Shown here piece after piece: positions 63,248-64,000 of a stretch of DNA of 64,000 nt. The DNA is from CAZOVB01 sp046541415 (lineage in GTDB: Bacteria; Planctomycetota; Phycisphaerae; SM23-33). The stretch is taken from assembly GCA_046541415.1 (NCBI GenBank), contig JBKHDI010000003.1, positions 46,367-110,366 of the forward strand, in the 5' to 3' direction. The stretch's first letter is position 1, and each line of letters opens with the position of its first letter. The notes under the pieces are model-generated. The model made no database searches and was not told the DNA's origin. It was given only the letters and a program-made list of their open reading frames with translations. Made by a program: the position numbers and the translations under genes.

Positions 63248-63501
63248 GTCGTAAGTCGCCTTTCAGTAAGCTTCTCGCCGCTGGGGTTGATCCTACCGCC
63301 GGCCTGCCTGACCGACAAGCCGCCGCTTCGCCGCCCTGTAAAACACTGCTGTTTCGGTTGCGGGTTTTTCCGCGCGTGACAAACCCGAAACGTTTGCCTA
63401 CCATCGCCGTCTACAGGGCATGTGTTATGGTAACCAGGTGACCGCCGGGTCATCGACACGACAACGCGCAACGCGCAGAGACTGAACAACAGGAGACACT
63501 G

Positions 63502-63888
63502 ATGAAGAAGTTCGCAATCCTCGCACTGGCTGCAGGTCTGGTTCTGACGGTCGGCGGATGCAGCAAGGACCATGAAGACGTCGTCGAAGAGCAGATCGAG
63601 CTGATGAACAAGACCGCAGACGTCCTGGCCACCATCAAGGACAAGGAATCCGCCCAGGCCGCCAAGGACGACCTGGAAGAACTCGGCGAGAAAATGAAGG
63701 AACTCAAGGCCGAAATGGACGAAATGGACGAGCCCAGCGAAGAAGAGGAAAAGGCCCTGAAGGAAAAGTACGGCAAGGAAAGGGAAAAGGCCCTGGGACG
63801 AATGATGCAGGAAGCCATGCGGATCGGGATGAACCCCGAGCTGAACAAGGAAGTCGAAGAAGCCATGAAAGGTCTGAAACCGCTATAA
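63502..63888 (+). CDS. Small charged lipoprotein, unrecognised
   Basis: ATG 63502 follows AGGAG. The 128 residues begin with a lipoprotein signal ending VGGC (residues 17-20). The rest is extremely charged: long runs of Glu, Lys and Asp with regular Leu/Met spacing, so it forms helices and probably a coiled coil (about residues 27-128). No family is recognised. It is exported and lipid-anchored. A good terminator follows, and the gene appears to stand alone in the plus strand downstream of the divergent ZIP gene. Confidence 0.8.
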   Translation: MKKFAILALAAGLVLTVGGCSKDHEDVVEEQIELMNKTADVLATIKDKESAQAAKDDLEELGEKMKELKAEMDEMDEPSEEEEKALKEKYGKEREKALGRMMQEAMRIGMNPELNKEVEEAMKGLKPL

Positions 63889-63914
63889 GCCCGCAGTTCA
63901 TTGGCAGAGACAAC

Positions 63915-63955
63915 AAGCCCGCGGGTGACCCGATCGCCCGCGGGCTTTTCTTTTG
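63915..63955 (+). terminator. Intrinsic terminator after the small lipoprotein
   Basis: AAGCCCGCGGG and CCCGCGGGCTT form an 11-bp stem around a 10-nt loop followed by TTCTTTT. It begins about 27 nt past the stop at 63888. Confidence 0.85.
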
Positions 63956-64000
63956 CTTACCGGTTTGCCCAGCCGATCACTTGCTGCCGATGGGCTCGGA

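Noticed and set aside
63977..64000. End of a minus-strand gene (reading SEPIGSK then stop)
   Set aside because: Only seven codons are visible, too few to support a coding call.

Overview
The window is high-GC bacterial chromosomal DNA (roughly two-thirds G+C, densely coded on both strands). It has no phage, plasmid, CRISPR, rRNA or tRNA that I can see. The gene mix points to a Planctomycete, most likely of the Phycisphaerae type: a complete early lipid A and outer-membrane assembly operon with an LpxC-FabZ fusion, three PEP-CTERM secreted proteins (one with dockerin-like calcium repeats), zinc-ribbon membrane proteins, many intracellular glycoside hydrolases and two Gfo/Idh/MocA oxidoreductases. 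The phylum call is inference from gene content, not from a marker gene.

Region 1 (1-12.7 kb): a partial endonuclease/exonuclease/phosphatase lipoprotein and a DUF5107-TPR protein on the minus strand, then the plus-strand cell-envelope operon bamA - ompH/skp - lpxD - lpxC/fabZ - two tandem lpxA-like genes - a Gfo/Idh/MocA dehydrogenase. Its genes are close or overlap (two ATGA junctions, one 23-nt overlap). A convergent parvulin-type lipoprotein chaperone follows. The two LpxA-like proteins look complementary: one lacks the catalytic histidine but keeps the usual C-terminal domain, the other keeps the histidine but has an unusual C-terminus.

Region 2 (12.7-22.2 kb): mfd, an unrecognised anchored protein, galE, an unrecognised soluble protein, a GspE/PilB-like protein whose four nucleotide-binding motifs are all altered and which carries an N-terminal helix-turn-helix, and a CBS-pair protein.

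Region 3 (22.2-34.1 kb): carbohydrate genes without secretion signals (GH42 beta-galactosidase, a GHL6-like hydrolase, a GH3 enzyme), with a secreted phosphoesterase, a Gfo/Idh/MocA oxidoreductase, a DUF1015 protein and a lipoprotein. A palindromic repeat of about 88 bp occurs twice here in opposite orientations.

Region 4 (34-51.2 kb): mostly housekeeping genes: rmuC, tyrS, pyruvate phosphate dikinase with a lysine-rich tail, a polytopic membrane protein, two zinc-ribbon FLPWW membrane proteins, alr, asd, a secreted protein with an internal duplication, truA, a SpoU-type RNA methyltransferase, a GNAT acetyltransferase and an aldo/keto reductase.

Region 5 (51.3-64 kb): three PEP-CTERM proteins, a GH4 enzyme coupled to a small membrane protein, a XylR-type regulator divergent from one PEP-CTERM gene, aat and a ZIP metal transporter, and a small charged lipoprotein. 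A 600-bp gene-free stretch (53.0-53.6 kb) holds a candidate structured RNA and two intrinsic terminators on opposite strands.
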